The notes under the pieces: generated by a model
The model's database searches: none
Seen by the model: only the letters and a program-made list of their open reading frames with translations
Told to the model about the DNA's origin: nothing
Translations under genes and position numbers: made by a program
NCBI GenBank assembly: GCA_963786295.1
Contig: CAWAYV010000032.1
Location: 1-64,000 of the forward strand
Direction: 5' to 3'
Length of the DNA stretch: 64,000 nt
Source: JACCZX01 sp963786295
Lineage (GTDB): Bacteria > Pseudomonadota > Gammaproteobacteria > Burkholderiales > Burkholderiaceae_F
Shown: one piece after another, positions 44,472-53,965 of the stretch
Layout: each line of letters opens with the position of its first letter
How positions within the stretch are numbered: position 1 is the first letter of the stretch

Positions 44472-46758
44472 CTACGGCCGCCCGAGGAAAAGGTACACCG
44501 CCTTGTTGTCGCGGTTCGCGTAGCCGAACCCGAGAAACAGCGCGCCGAGCGGCGAATCGATTCCAAGAAACACCGATGCAGCCTTGACTGTGAGGTCACC
44601 TGTAACCAGGCTACCGCGCCAGAGCGGCACCAACGGTTGCAGGTTCGCTGCTTCCAGCGAACCACCAACGTGTATGCCCTCGAACAAGGGAAGGTTGCCT
44701 ACCTTGCTGCGATAGATCAGGCGCCCGAAGTAAAAACGATCGCTGCGCAACTGTGCGCGTGAGAGGCCGGACAAATTCAGAAAGCCGCCCAGCGGGAATT
44801 GATCGTAGCCGGGTATCGGGTCGCCGCCGATCTTGCCGCCGGCAGCGAGCAGTCCCTCTACGGTATGCGACCCCCACGTAATTGGAGCGCTCACCAGCGC
44901 GTCCCAGCGCGTGTACGTCTCATCGGCGCCGAGCAGATCGGTCGATGCGTAAACGTTGGCGCGCGCGTAATAACCGTGGCGCGGAAAGTTAATGCTGTCG
45001 AGCCGATCCAGCGTGGCAGAGAACGTGAACGCGCCAACCTGGAACGTGTCGTCGACCGGCAACGCTACAACTTCGGTGCCGGCTACAGCGACCACGCCGC
45101 CGCTGCGCAACTGAAAGTTGCGGCTACCGACCCGCACGCCGGCGCGCGCTTCACCGTACTGAACGAAATTGGCTCCGATGTCGATCCCCACTGTCGTCGT
45201 CTGGTCGCGGTACTCGGCAATCCGCAGGTTATCCGCATACAGATCGAATTCGTCGATCGAGTATCGCAGGCTCGGTGCCACGAACAAATATTGTCGCGTT
45301 GATAGCGGCTGATACAGCTCGGTCGATAACAACACATCGCTTCCGAGTATTAAGTCGTTGCGCCACTCGGCACCGAACGAGTTCAACCATTTCATCCGGT
45401 GCGAAGCGAGCAGATTGAAGTCGGCCTGGTCACCCAGCGAAGCGTCGAGCTCAAGACCGAACCGCACGTAGTTGCGCTCCTGCCTTTCCTTGACCAGCAC
45501 GACCAAGGTTTGCTTGCCGTCGATGTCCTGCATCGCATAGTTAACCGTCTCGAAATCTCCGCGGCCGAAGATGCGTCGCATGTCGAGATCGATCGTGTCG
45601 CGATCCAACGGTTGGCCGACGCGCGTTTCCATCGCTTGCAGCACGACCGCGTCGCTGACGCTGCGGGTGCCTTCAACCTTGATCGCGTCGACTATCAACG
45701 TGCCGGCCATTACGGTGACCGCCTGTCGTGCACGCACGGCTGCGTATTGCTCGGGCGGCAGTGACAACGCGCGCAGGCGATCTGCCATCTTGCGCGCCGC
45801 AGCTTCGCCGATCGGCACTGTCTTCGACAGGTTATCGAAGTCGCCGGCCGAGTAGTCGCCCAGTTCCGGCAGAATCAAAATGTCCTGCGGCGTCAGCTCC
45901 GCCAGTGAGCGGTTGACGTTCTGCTCGGTCAGGATGTTGATCATCTGCAGCGACACGGTCAGCACCGACGTAATCTGTTCGGGCTTCAGCAGCGGCGTGC
46001 CGAGATTGACCGCGATGATGATGTCGGCGCCCATTGCCCGCGCAATATCCACCGGCAGATTGCGCACCAGGCCGCCGTCGACCAACTGGCGCTGGCCCAT
46101 TTCGACGGGAGCAACCGCGCCAGGCACCGACATCGAAGCGCGGATCGCCTGCACTACGCTGCCCTCCTTCAGCACCACCATCTCACCGGTACCGATATCG
46201 GTCGCGATCGCGCGGAAAGGAATCGGCAACTCGTCAAAGCTGCGCACGCTCGTGATCTGCACCAGCTTGCGCAGCTCACCCTCGAGCGCGACCCCGGTAA
46301 CCACACCCTTCGGCAACAGCACACCGTCCTTTGAAACGGCCAGCTCGGGTACGAAGTACGGGCGCAGATCATCTTCCTTACGCCGCATCGACTGGTCCTG
46401 CCGCGGCGGCCGGTCGGTAAAAAGGCTTTCGGTCGTGATGCTCTTGATCTCCTTTTCCATCTGCGGCACCGTCATGCCCGTCGCGTACGCGGCGCCGATG
46501 ATCGACCCCATGCTGGTGCCGGCGATCACGTCGACCGGAACGCGCAGCTCTTCGAGAACTTTCAGATACGCCGATATGCGCAGCACCGCGTGCGCCGCCG
46601 CCGGACAGGACAAGACCGATCTTCGGCCGAGGCGGCTGCGTAGCGGTCGTGTCGCTGCTAGGGGGCGCGGGCGCCAACTGCGCTTGCGTGCCGCAACACA
46701 CAACCGTCGACAAACAAGCAATGAGGCTGACCGCAATCTTTCGGATCTTCATGTTCAT
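44472..46758 (-). CDS. Patatin-like phospholipase, PlpD-type autotransporter, frameshifted
   Basis: A type Vd autotransporter-like protein. From ATG 46758: signal peptide (IAVSLIACLSTVVCCGTQAQ), then patatin with oxyanion loop LSGGGARGAAHIG; the frame is lost at about 46567 where one extra base interrupts GVLKVLEELR. The second frame holds the nucleophile GTSMGS, the catalytic DGG (QLVDGGLVRNLPVD), a POTRA domain (IKVEGTRSVSDAVVLQAMETRVGQPL) and an Omp85 barrel ending YLFLGRP. Without the extra base the protein has 761 residues. An intact paralogue is at 59315. Role: secreted lipase. Confidence 0.88.
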
Positions 46759-46810
46759 GCCGGATCAGATAATCAGCTGCTTCGTCGAGATTGTTGCAAA
46801 GAGTCGCCCA

Positions 46811-46831
46811 CACACACATACACACAGACAC
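46811..46831. repeat. CA-rich microsatellite
   Basis: A short run of CACACA-type repeats in the 150-base gap between the cNMP-binding and patatin genes. No gene is supported in this gap. Confidence 0.6.
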
Positions 46832-46908
46832 TCATTGACTGCTCACGACTCCGGCCGCTAATTCCCCTCGATGCAGCGATCGGAGGCGAGCGGAAAACTG
46901 GAGATTGC

Positions 46909-47528
46909 TCAGGCCGGCTGCGCATGCGCCTGCAGTTGGTCAATCTGCCTTTTCATCCGATCGACGATCAGACGCACGAGGTGGTATCCGAACTCCGGAT
47001 TCTGAAAGTAAAGCTCCTTCAATTCCTCGTTGGTCATGTAAAGAACCTCCACGTCTGTCTCGCACACGCAGCTGAGCGTTCGCCGTCCCTCGTCCGTGAA
47101 TATCGCGATCTCACCGAAGAGCAGCCCGCTGCCAGCGTGCTCGTCCACCTCCGGGAAGTGCACCTGGCCCGATACGATGAAGTAAACGCCGTGTGCGGGC
47201 TCGCCCTTTAGCGAAGATGGTGCGGCCCTTGGTGAAGGACATCCGCCTCATGTAGGGCCGCAGCCACTCGGACTCAAAGACATCCGGACCGCGCGGCAAC
47301 GGCGATGCGGCGGACCAAGCGGTGCATCGCTCGCAAGCGATGAATGTTCAGCGGCAGAAGTAGGGTATGGAGCAGTGCCGACGGCCAGAACCCGCTGAGC
47401 AATCCGAACGCGATGAAAAGTACGTTGCTGCAGATTGCCGCGATACGCAACGGGATCATCGTCTTCGCGGAAAACGCCACGAAGGATGCGGCAGCTGCAG
47501 AGAACCCGACCATATCCACGAAAGTCAT
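46909..47528 (-). CDS. Membrane protein with cyclic-nucleotide-binding domain, two frameshifts
   Basis: Three consecutive frames make one protein of about 205 residues. From ATG 47528: two or three membrane helices (MVGFSAAAASFVAFSAKTMIPL, RIAAICSNVLFIAFGLLSGFWPSALLHTLLLPLN). After a shift near 47285: FESEWLRPYMRRMSFTKGRTIFAKG. After another in a G-run near 47200: EPAHGVYFIVSGQVHFPEV and GLLFGEIAIFTDEGRRTLSCVCETDVEVLYMTNEEL, a cNMP-binding barrel with the GE-x-AIF phosphate cassette. Each shift needs one base removed. It probably senses cyclic nucleotides at the membrane; role unknown. Confidence 0.72.
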
Positions 47529-47689
47529 GCTTGCCCCTCTGCAGCTAATTGCTGCCGCGCGCTTTCAGAAATCCGCCGCCACCGACCTCACCAAGATTCG
47601 CACTAATGATCAGCGTGCGAGGATCGTCAGCTTGTTTCTCGCCTGCGACGACTGATCGGCGCAGATCGACACACCGGCGGCGCTGATCT

Positions 47690-47950
47690 TTGCTTCCAGC
47701 TCGGCGCGTCGTCAACTACAACTTCAAGGAGGGCTTCTACCTCACCAGCGCACCCATCCTGACAGTCGACTGGGACGCCGCTAGCGGCGAGAAGTGGACC
47801 GTGCCCATCGGCGGCGGCGTCGGCAAGATATTCCATCTCGGCCGGCTGCCGGTGAACACGCAGTTGTCGGCGTACTACAACGTCGTGAAGCCCGACAACG
47901 GTGCCAACTGGCAGATCCGGTTCCAGGTGCAGTTGATGTTTCCGAAGTAA
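47690..47950 (+). pseudogene. C-terminal fragment of an outer-membrane transporter-like protein
   Basis: Eighty-odd residues (NYNFKEGFYLTSAPILTVDWDAASGEKWTVPIGGGVGKIFHLG, PVNTQLSAYYNVVKPDNGANWQIRFQVQLMFPK) that match the end of a well-known family of beta-barrel proteins annotated as neuromedin U or transporter. A TGA lies just upstream in frame (47684) and no N-terminal part is found in other frames, so this is a truncated remnant. Confidence 0.6.
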
Positions 47951-48088
47951 CGCGAGGCAGTGGTATGAAGCAGAGGTTTCGGCGGTGGTCCTTTCGGAGG
48001 GTTCAGACGTTGAGGCAATAGGTGCCCGCAATTCCGCGGCGCCGGCAACAAGTTCATAATGTTTGCGGTACTCACAAGGAGCAACGCT

Positions 48089-48649
48089 ATGAGGTTTCAT
48101 CATTTACTTACAGCCGTACTGGCCCTGTCGCTCGCCGCCGGCGGTGCATTCGCGCAAGACGACAAAGCCAAGAAGCAGGCCGAGGTTCGCAAGGTCACAT
48201 CGGAAACGCTCCAGAAGTTCTACAAGGCCGACCCGAAGCTCAAGGACGCGGTTGAGAAGGCACCGGGCTCCGCTGTCTTCACGACTTTCGGTATCAGCTT
48301 TCTCATCGGCGGCGCCGGCGGCAAGGGAGTCGTCGTCAACAACGTGACGAAGCACGTCACTTACATGGACATGGCGCAAGCGAGCGCCGGCCTGCAGATA
48401 GGTGCCGCCACGAGCGAGACGCTGATTATCTTCAAGACTCACGCTGCCATGCAGAACTTCATCGACAAGGGCTGGGAAGCGAGTGGTACCGCCGCGGCTC
48501 AGGCCGGTGCAGGCGGCAAGTCAGTGGGCCCGGCTGTTGGCGAGCAGGCCGTCTCCGACGCCTCCACTTACACGCTCACCAAGAACGGATTGCAGGCTGG
48601 CCTCGCAGTCGCTGGAACGAAGTTCTGGAAGGACAAAGACCTCAACTGA
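48089..48649 (+). CDS. Ysc84-type lipid-binding exported protein
   Basis: About 186 residues from ATG 48089, preceded by AAGGAG at good spacing (the upstream ATG at 48059 lacks one). A signal peptide (LTAVLALSLAAGGAFAQ) is followed by LQKFYKADPKLKDAVEKAPGSAVFTTFGISFLIGGAGGKGVVVNN and a Ysc84-like core with YMDMAQASAGLQIGAATSETLIIF, a phosphoinositide-binding actin-related domain widely found in bacterial periplasmic proteins of unknown role. Confidence 0.86.
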   Translation: MRFHHLLTAVLALSLAAGGAFAQDDKAKKQAEVRKVTSETLQKFYKADPKLKDAVEKAPGSAVFTTFGISFLIGGAGGKGVVVNNVTKHVTYMDMAQASAGLQIGAATSETLIIFKTHAAMQNFIDKGWEASGTAAAQAGAGGKSVGPAVGEQAVSDASTYTLTKNGLQAGLAVAGTKFWKDKDLN

Positions 48650-48673
48650 GTTTCACCGGCGTAGCGCTTAAGT

Positions 48674-48698
48674 CCGCCGACGCCATCGGCGTTGGCGG
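48674..48698. terminator. Possible terminator hairpin after ysc84-like gene
   Basis: CCGCCGACGCC-ATC-GGCGTTGGCGG: an 11-bp stem with one G-T pair, 25 bases after the stop. No T-run follows. The remaining sequence to 48903 shows no gene. Confidence 0.45.
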
Positions 48699-48903
48699 GC
48701 TTGCTCGCGCCTGAGGAGGCCGATCCGCTCGGCCGAAGCGCGTCGTGAACGAGTCGCTCGAACAGCGCGTAGACGTCGACCACATGATCGGCGCCGAAGA
48801 GCGCTTCCGTCTCGCGATGGCACGGCAATAGAGATGACTGAGGCAAGTCTCAGCGAAAGCGTGCGACATCGGGCCGTGCGGTTAGCGCCCAGCCGAGCTC
48901 AAG

Positions 48904-49629
48904 CTATCGCTGCACTCGTCCGGTAACCGGCGGCTCGACTCGGTCGCCTTCGAGAACAGACTTGTAAACGAATCCCGCGATCACGGCGCCGACGATCGGC
49001 GCAATCCAGAACAACCAGAGCTGCTGCAACGCCCAGCCGCCGACGAAGAGCGCAGGCCCAGTGCTGCGCGCCGGATTCACTGACGTATTGGTCACCGGAA
49101 TGCTGATCAAGTGAATCAGCGTCAGCGCCAAGCCGATCGCCAATCCTGCAAAGCCGACCGGAGCACGATCATGAGTCGCACCGAGAATCACGATCAGGAA
49201 CATGAACGTCAGCACAACTTCGGTGACCAGCCCCGACAGCAGCGAGTATTTGCCGGGCGAGTGATCGGCGTATCCGTTCGATGCGAGTCCCCCGGCAAGG
49301 CTGAAGTCAGCGTTTCCGCTCGCGATCAGATAGAGCGCGCCGGCGCCGACGATGCCACCCATCACCTGCACGATGATGTATGGCACGAGCTGCGTCGCGG
49401 GAAAGCGTCCGCCGGCCCACAGACCAATCGACACCGCCGGATTGAAGTGTCCGCCGGAGATCGGACCAAGCGCATAGGCACCGGTCAACACCGTCAGTCC
49501 GAACGCCAGCGAAACGCCGAGCAGTCCAATGCCGACTTCCGGAAACGCAGCCGCCAACACAGCGCTGCCGCAGCCACCGAGCACGAGCCAAAAAGTACCC
49601 AAAAACTCCGCTGCCAACTTTGCTCTCAT
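48904..49629 (-). CDS. aqpZ: Aquaporin Z
   Basis: A 241-residue water channel with six helices and the two half-helix NPA boxes at 63-65 (GGHFNPAVSIGL) and 185-187 (NPARS, Arg188 in the selectivity filter). His in the LIHLISIPVTNTSVNPAR filter helix and the narrow-pore residues fit a water-selective AqpZ rather than a glycerol channel. Single gene, with GAGGAGAATT-type ribosome site before ATG 49629. Confidence 0.95.
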   Translation of the reverse strand: MRAKLAAEFLGTFWLVLGGCGSAVLAAAFPEVGIGLLGVSLAFGLTVLTGAYALGPISGGHFNPAVSIGLWAGGRFPATQLVPYIIVQVMGGIVGAGALYLIASGNADFSLAGGLASNGYADHSPGKYSLLSGLVTEVVLTFMFLIVILGATHDRAPVGFAGLAIGLALTLIHLISIPVTNTSVNPARSTGPALFVGGWALQQLWLFWIAPIVGAVIAGFVYKSVLEGDRVEPPVTGRVQR

Positions 49630-49881
49630 CGAATTCTCCTCAACGATACTTGTTGACGACTCTGCGTGCGATTGCGGCGTTTCACCGTTTCGTTTTCATG
49701 TCCTCTCTCTGCAGCCGGCTCTGCTCGGCCAGATCACGGTCGAGACCGCAATCTTGTTGGCCTGTGATGTTGCGCACAGAGAACGTAACGCGAAATGGCC
49801 CCTTAGTGCAAAGCGAATGCCCTTTGGTGCAGGCCACTGCGCAACCTCAGCGATAATCGACACGAAGGAGGAGCACGGATC

Positions 49882-51135
49882 ATGAGCAGGCGCTTCAAGC
49901 TGAGTTTGCTGCTGGGTGCACTGGCAGCGCTCGCGGGATGCGCGACTGTCGAGCCGCATCTCGTGCCCGCACCGGCGGTCTTTAAGGATGCACGCCTTTC
50001 GTTCGATAAGGCACTGCCGGTGGAACTTCAATCGACGCGACTGCCGGTTTTCTTCGCCACCACACGCGCCGCAACCGAAGGCCCGGAACACTTCAGCAAC
50101 GACTCCGCGCCGTTGACTCTCGGCATCGCGCGCGTGCGCCTGGGCGAGCAGGGTTGGAGCTGGGCCGAGCTGATTGCGTCAGATCGAACCAGCAGCGTCG
50201 ACAAACCGCGCAATGGCGCAGTGGAATCCGTCGAGACCCTTGGCCGCGCCGGCGACGATGCCGTGCTAAGCGACGCGGATCGCGCGTTCGTCGCGGCGAT
50301 CGATGCACACCTTGCTCGCATTCGAAACCCGGAGCTCATTTTCTATGTACACGGTTACAAAGTCACCTTCGACGAAGTCGCGGTGCAGATGGGTTCGTTC
50401 GCGCATTACCTCGGCCAGCAGGCAACAGTGACGTTCCAGTGGCCGACCGGCACGATGTTCTGGAATTACGTGACCGATTGTCCGCGCGCGCATCGCTACA
50501 TCCCCGACATCGAGCACATGCTTGCGCTACTTGCGCGAACCAAGGCGCAGTACATCAACGTGATGGCCTACAGCTGCGGTTCGCCGTTGCTTGCATCAGC
50601 GCTCAATCGTCTGCGCGCACGCACTCCGGAGCTTGATCACGAAGCGCTGCAGCGTCGCTACCGGCTGGGCAACGTCATCTTCGTCGCGTCCGATGTCGAT
50701 CTGAAGACCTTCGCGCGCGATCACGTGCAGCCCGCACTCGACCTGGCGCGTCAGGTCATCGTTTACTTCTCGCGGGTCGATCGCGCGCTTGGCTTCTCGG
50801 CGCTGCTCGCGGGCACCTCGCGCCTCGGACAGCCCGACATCTCGGATCTGACGGTCGAAGAGATACAACGATTCGCTGCGGGTACTCGCTTCCAGGCCGT
50901 CGACGTGTCTGACGTGCGCGGTGCGCACGAGATGGGCGGCATGAAGGGCCATGGTTACTGGTACGCGAACGAGATCATCTCGACCGACGTGGCGCTGTCG
51001 CTGCGATACCCAATCCCGCCTGAACGACGCTGCCTGACCAACCCGGAAGGAAAGCGCGTTTGGCGCATTCCGGACAACTATGTCGATTGCGTAGCCAATA
51101 GGTTGCTCGAGATATATCCGCAGGTTCGACGCTAG
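49882..51135 (+). CDS. DUF900-type alpha/beta hydrolase lipoprotein
   Basis: A 417-residue lipoprotein (LLGALAALAGCATVE lipobox). PVFFATTRA is the DUF900 N-terminal signature, LIFYVHGYKVTFDEVAVQMGSFAHYL the oxyanion/cap region, VMAYSCGSPLLASAL the nucleophile elbow (the usual H-S-M-G is Y-S-C-G), and a late GHGYWYANE provides a His. Substrate unknown. GGAGGAG precedes the ATG. It starts a run of lipoprotein hydrolase and LssY_C genes extending to 56356. Confidence 0.82.
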   Translation: MSRRFKLSLLLGALAALAGCATVEPHLVPAPAVFKDARLSFDKALPVELQSTRLPVFFATTRAATEGPEHFSNDSAPLTLGIARVRLGEQGWSWAELIASDRTSSVDKPRNGAVESVETLGRAGDDAVLSDADRAFVAAIDAHLARIRNPELIFYVHGYKVTFDEVAVQMGSFAHYLGQQATVTFQWPTGTMFWNYVTDCPRAHRYIPDIEHMLALLARTKAQYINVMAYSCGSPLLASALNRLRARTPELDHEALQRRYRLGNVIFVASDVDLKTFARDHVQPALDLARQVIVYFSRVDRALGFSALLAGTSRLGQPDISDLTVEEIQRFAAGTRFQAVDVSDVRGAHEMGGMKGHGYWYANEIISTDVALSLRYPIPPERRCLTNPEGKRVWRIPDNYVDCVANRLLEIYPQVRR

Positions 51136-51338
51136 GGCGAGTCATCATTGCGTTGGCAGCAGCAACACGACGCCGACGCTGATCGTCCCACTTCGGGTTG
51201 CTGACATCGCGAACGCTCGGTGTCGTAGACGAGCGCGCTGATCGCCCGGCGACCACCCTGCACCAATGGACAATTGCGAAGCTGCAAGGAACCGGAGCAC
51301 CATCGCTTCTCAACAACCCATCCAGCGGAGGTAACTTC

Positions 51339-52340
51339 ATGGCCAGCCTATTCGAATCGCTGTCCTCTGCGATCAACCCCGAAATCGTTTCGGCCCTCGG
51401 CAAGGCGCTGGGCGCCGACACTTCGGCCATCAACCAGGGCCTTTCAGCCACCGGACCGCTGCTGATGGGCAGCATGAGCAAGATGGCGAGCACGCCGTCC
51501 GGCGCCGAGTCGCTGCTCAAGATGCTGCCGCAGGACACCGGGACATTCGGCGGCTTCGGCAGCCTCACCAGCCTGATCAGCAACCTGTTCAGCGGCGGCC
51601 CAACAACCGGCAACAGCATGCTGTCGTCCTTGTTAGGTCCAGGAGCCAACGCGATCGGCGGCGCGCTGACCAAGGCACTCGGCTTCAACGTGATGCCGCT
51701 GATCGGAATGGTTGCCCCGGCATTGATGGGCCTGGTCAGCAAGGCTGTGCAAACCGACAAGCTCGACGCCAATGGACTGGCCGGGCTGCTGAAGCGCGAA
51801 ACCACGCAGTTCAGCAGCAACCCGGCCAACGCGGCGACAATGAAGCTGGTCAACGAGGCCACGGCCGCCGGCGACAAGGCCGCGACAGTGATTGGATCCT
51901 ACGGCGCAGACTGGAACAAGGTCGCCGCCGCACCCGTCGCCGCATTGCTGGCCGTGTCGAGCTCGGACCTCGACGGCCCAATCGACACGATGAAGGAAGT
52001 CAAGGCCGCTCAAGCGGCGCTGCTGGAGGCGACGAAGGCTGCGCCGGATGGTTCCGTACTCGCCGCGGCCTTCGGCGGCGGCCTCACGGAAAGCGCACTG
52101 AAGTCGGTGCACGCGATGGCGAAGGATCGCGACGCCCTGACGCGTCTGGTTGCTGATGCCACCGCTGCGGTGAAGCAGCGCTCACCGGGCGAACTTGAAG
52201 CGTTCAAGGCAACGATCCGTTCGATCGGCAAGGCAACCGCAGAAGCTGCCAAGGAAGGTGGTTTCCTCGGCATCGGCGGCACGCAGGTCAGCGAAGACGA
52301 AAAGGCTGCGCTCGCGAAGCTTGAAGCCGCGATGGCCTAG
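51339..52340 (+). CDS. DUF937 domain protein
   Basis: A 333-residue protein from ATG 51339, supported by GGAGG eight bases upstream (upstream in-frame extension is non-coding-like). The N-terminal 180 residues, SLFESLSSAINPEIVSALGKALGADTSAINQGLSATGPLLMGSMSKMAS, are DUF937 (YidB-like) helical repeats with Gly/Ser-rich joints. The C-terminal half (190-333) is an Ala-rich helical part like tellurite-resistance/TerB-like domains. Cytoplasmic; function unknown. Confidence 0.75.
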   Translation: MASLFESLSSAINPEIVSALGKALGADTSAINQGLSATGPLLMGSMSKMASTPSGAESLLKMLPQDTGTFGGFGSLTSLISNLFSGGPTTGNSMLSSLLGPGANAIGGALTKALGFNVMPLIGMVAPALMGLVSKAVQTDKLDANGLAGLLKRETTQFSSNPANAATMKLVNEATAAGDKAATVIGSYGADWNKVAAAPVAALLAVSSSDLDGPIDTMKEVKAAQAALLEATKAAPDGSVLAAAFGGGLTESALKSVHAMAKDRDALTRLVADATAAVKQRSPGELEAFKATIRSIGKATAEAAKEGGFLGIGGTQVSEDEKAALAKLEAAMA

Positions 52341-52669
52341 CCGCGGTCCGCTTCCTTTCGCCGCAACGTGATCACGGCCGCTCATCGCGAGCGGCCGTTT
52401 TCATTTCCTGTCGTCAGGTGGACAGCAGCAACAAACAACGAGCAGGCTTGCCAGGACGCATCGCACGCCAGCAAGTTAGGCAGACATGTAGCGTGCATCG
52501 CTGTATGGCGAAGGTAAGCTTGGGTTGTGAACGCCCTGCTGAACGAAATCCGTCAAGGCTAGGCTAGGATAAGACAAGTATCGATTCGTGATGTCTCGCG
52601 TTCTCGAGTTAGCCTTTCAACAACGAACCAGAAGACCTGCCGTCGATTCGCCTGAGTAAGGCACTCGAT
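52341..52669. other. 329-base intergenic region
   Basis: Contains the terminator at 52375 and otherwise no supported gene; presumably the promoter of the LssY_C operon is in its right part. Confidence 0.5.
52375..52401 (+). terminator. Rho-independent terminator after DUF937 gene
   Basis: Perfect 9-bp stem CGGCCGCTC / GAGCGGCCG with loop ATCGC (52375-52397) and TTTT directly after, 34 bases past the stop. Confidence 0.92.
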
Positions 52670-53965
52670 ATGAACAGCATCGTGAGGCAAAGGCTCACAG
52701 CCGCGGTCGTCGCCGGTACGCTCGTCGGCTGCGCCTCGAGCCCGCCGCCGTCACCCGCGGCAGGACCCGACTACAAAGGCCGGGCGGTGACGCGCGCCGA
52801 GGGCGGCGTCCGGGTGTCAACCGCGGTTTTGTCCGCCGAGGAGAGCGCCGCCGTGTACGGCGTGCCGCTCGCAAAGCGGGCGATTCAGCCTGTGTGGATC
52901 GAGGTCGAGAACCGCGACGATCGCGCTTATTTCCTGCTGTCGCCGGGCCTCGACCCGAATTTCTTCCCGGCTTCCGAAGCGGCCGAAGCGTTCGCGGCGG
53001 GCGACTCGCGTGAGCAACGCGCCGCGCTCGACCGGCGCTTTCGACAGCTCGCGTTCCGCAATCCAGTCCTGCCCGGCGCGACGACATCGGGGTTCGTCCT
53101 GACCAACCTCGACGAGGGCGTAAAGCCTGTCCAGGTCGACTTGGTTGCGAGCGGGCGCACGAGGACATTCTCGATCGTCACGATCGTGCCCGGCTTTCGC
53201 GCCGATTACCACATCAGCGAAGTGTTCAGGCGCGAGATCTACCCGCCCGCGAAGATCGTGGACTACACGGATGACGCCGCTTTCCGTGCGGCGCTCGAGG
53301 CCCTGCCCTGCTGTGTGACCAACAAGGACGGTTCCAAGAACGGCGATCCCCTCAATCTGGTGGTCGTGGGCGGCCTCGACGATGCGTTTCCGGCGCTTGC
53401 GCGGCGCGGTTGGCGTCCGACTGAGGAAAAGTGGACGGGCTCGATCACGAGGATGGTGACCTCCGCGCTCTCTGGCGAGCGTTACGCCTATGCACCCGTG
53501 AGCGATCTCTACCTCTACGGACGCGCGCAGGACCTCGCGCTGCAGAAGGCGCGCGACAACATCCACCAGCGCAACCACCTGCGGCTCTGGCTGAGCCCGA
53601 TGCGCTACCACGGCAAGCAGGTATGGGTGGGCCAGATCAGCCGCGACATCGGGAGCCGTCTTACCATCCATTCCCCGACATTCACGACGCACAAGATCGA
53701 CCCGGACGTGGACGAGGCGCGCGTCGCGCTTGCCGAGGACATGGCCTATTCTCAGAACCTCGCGAAGATCGGGCTCGTGAAGGGGGTGGGTGCTGCCCCG
53801 AAAGACGCGCCACGCGGCAACCTCACCACCGACCCCTACTACACCGACGGGTTGCGTCACGTGCTCGTGTTCGACCGCAAGCCGACCTCGCTGGACGAGA
53901 TCGAGTTTCTTCCGTGGAGTGCGGTCGACAGACTCAAGGACGCGACCCAGGGAGGCACGCAATGA
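52670..53965 (+). CDS. LssY_C-domain lipoprotein 1
   Basis: A 431-residue lipoprotein (TAAVVAGTLVGCASSPP). An N-terminal domain (45-215) includes VSTAVLSAEESAAVYGVPL, IQPVWIEVENRDDRAYFLLSPGLDPNFF and LPGATTSGFVLTNLDEGVK. The second half (220-425) is an LssY_C-like domain: DPLNLVVVGGLDDAFPALARRGWRPTEEKW, then LRLWLSPMRYHGKQVWVGQISRD, DPDVDEAR and YYTDGLRHVLVF. Paralogous to the next gene over its full length. Stop and next start overlap (ATGA at 53962). Role unknown; LssY_C proteins are usually tied to membrane phospholipid functions. Confidence 0.75.
   Translation: MNSIVRQRLTAAVVAGTLVGCASSPPPSPAAGPDYKGRAVTRAEGGVRVSTAVLSAEESAAVYGVPLAKRAIQPVWIEVENRDDRAYFLLSPGLDPNFFPASEAAEAFAAGDSREQRAALDRRFRQLAFRNPVLPGATTSGFVLTNLDEGVKPVQVDLVASGRTRTFSIVTIVPGFRADYHISEVFRREIYPPAKIVDYTDDAAFRAALEALPCCVTNKDGSKNGDPLNLVVVGGLDDAFPALARRGWRPTEEKWTGSITRMVTSALSGERYAYAPVSDLYLYGRAQDLALQKARDNIHQRNHLRLWLSPMRYHGKQVWVGQISRDIGSRLTIHSPTFTTHKIDPDVDEARVALAEDMAYSQNLAKIGLVKGVGAAPKDAPRGNLTTDPYYTDGLRHVLVFDRKPTSLDEIEFLPWSAVDRLKDATQGGTQ

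Noticed and set aside
48650..48903. Small reading frames on both strands after the Ysc84 gene
   Set aside because: No ribosome site, family motif or biased codon use; treated as intergenic.
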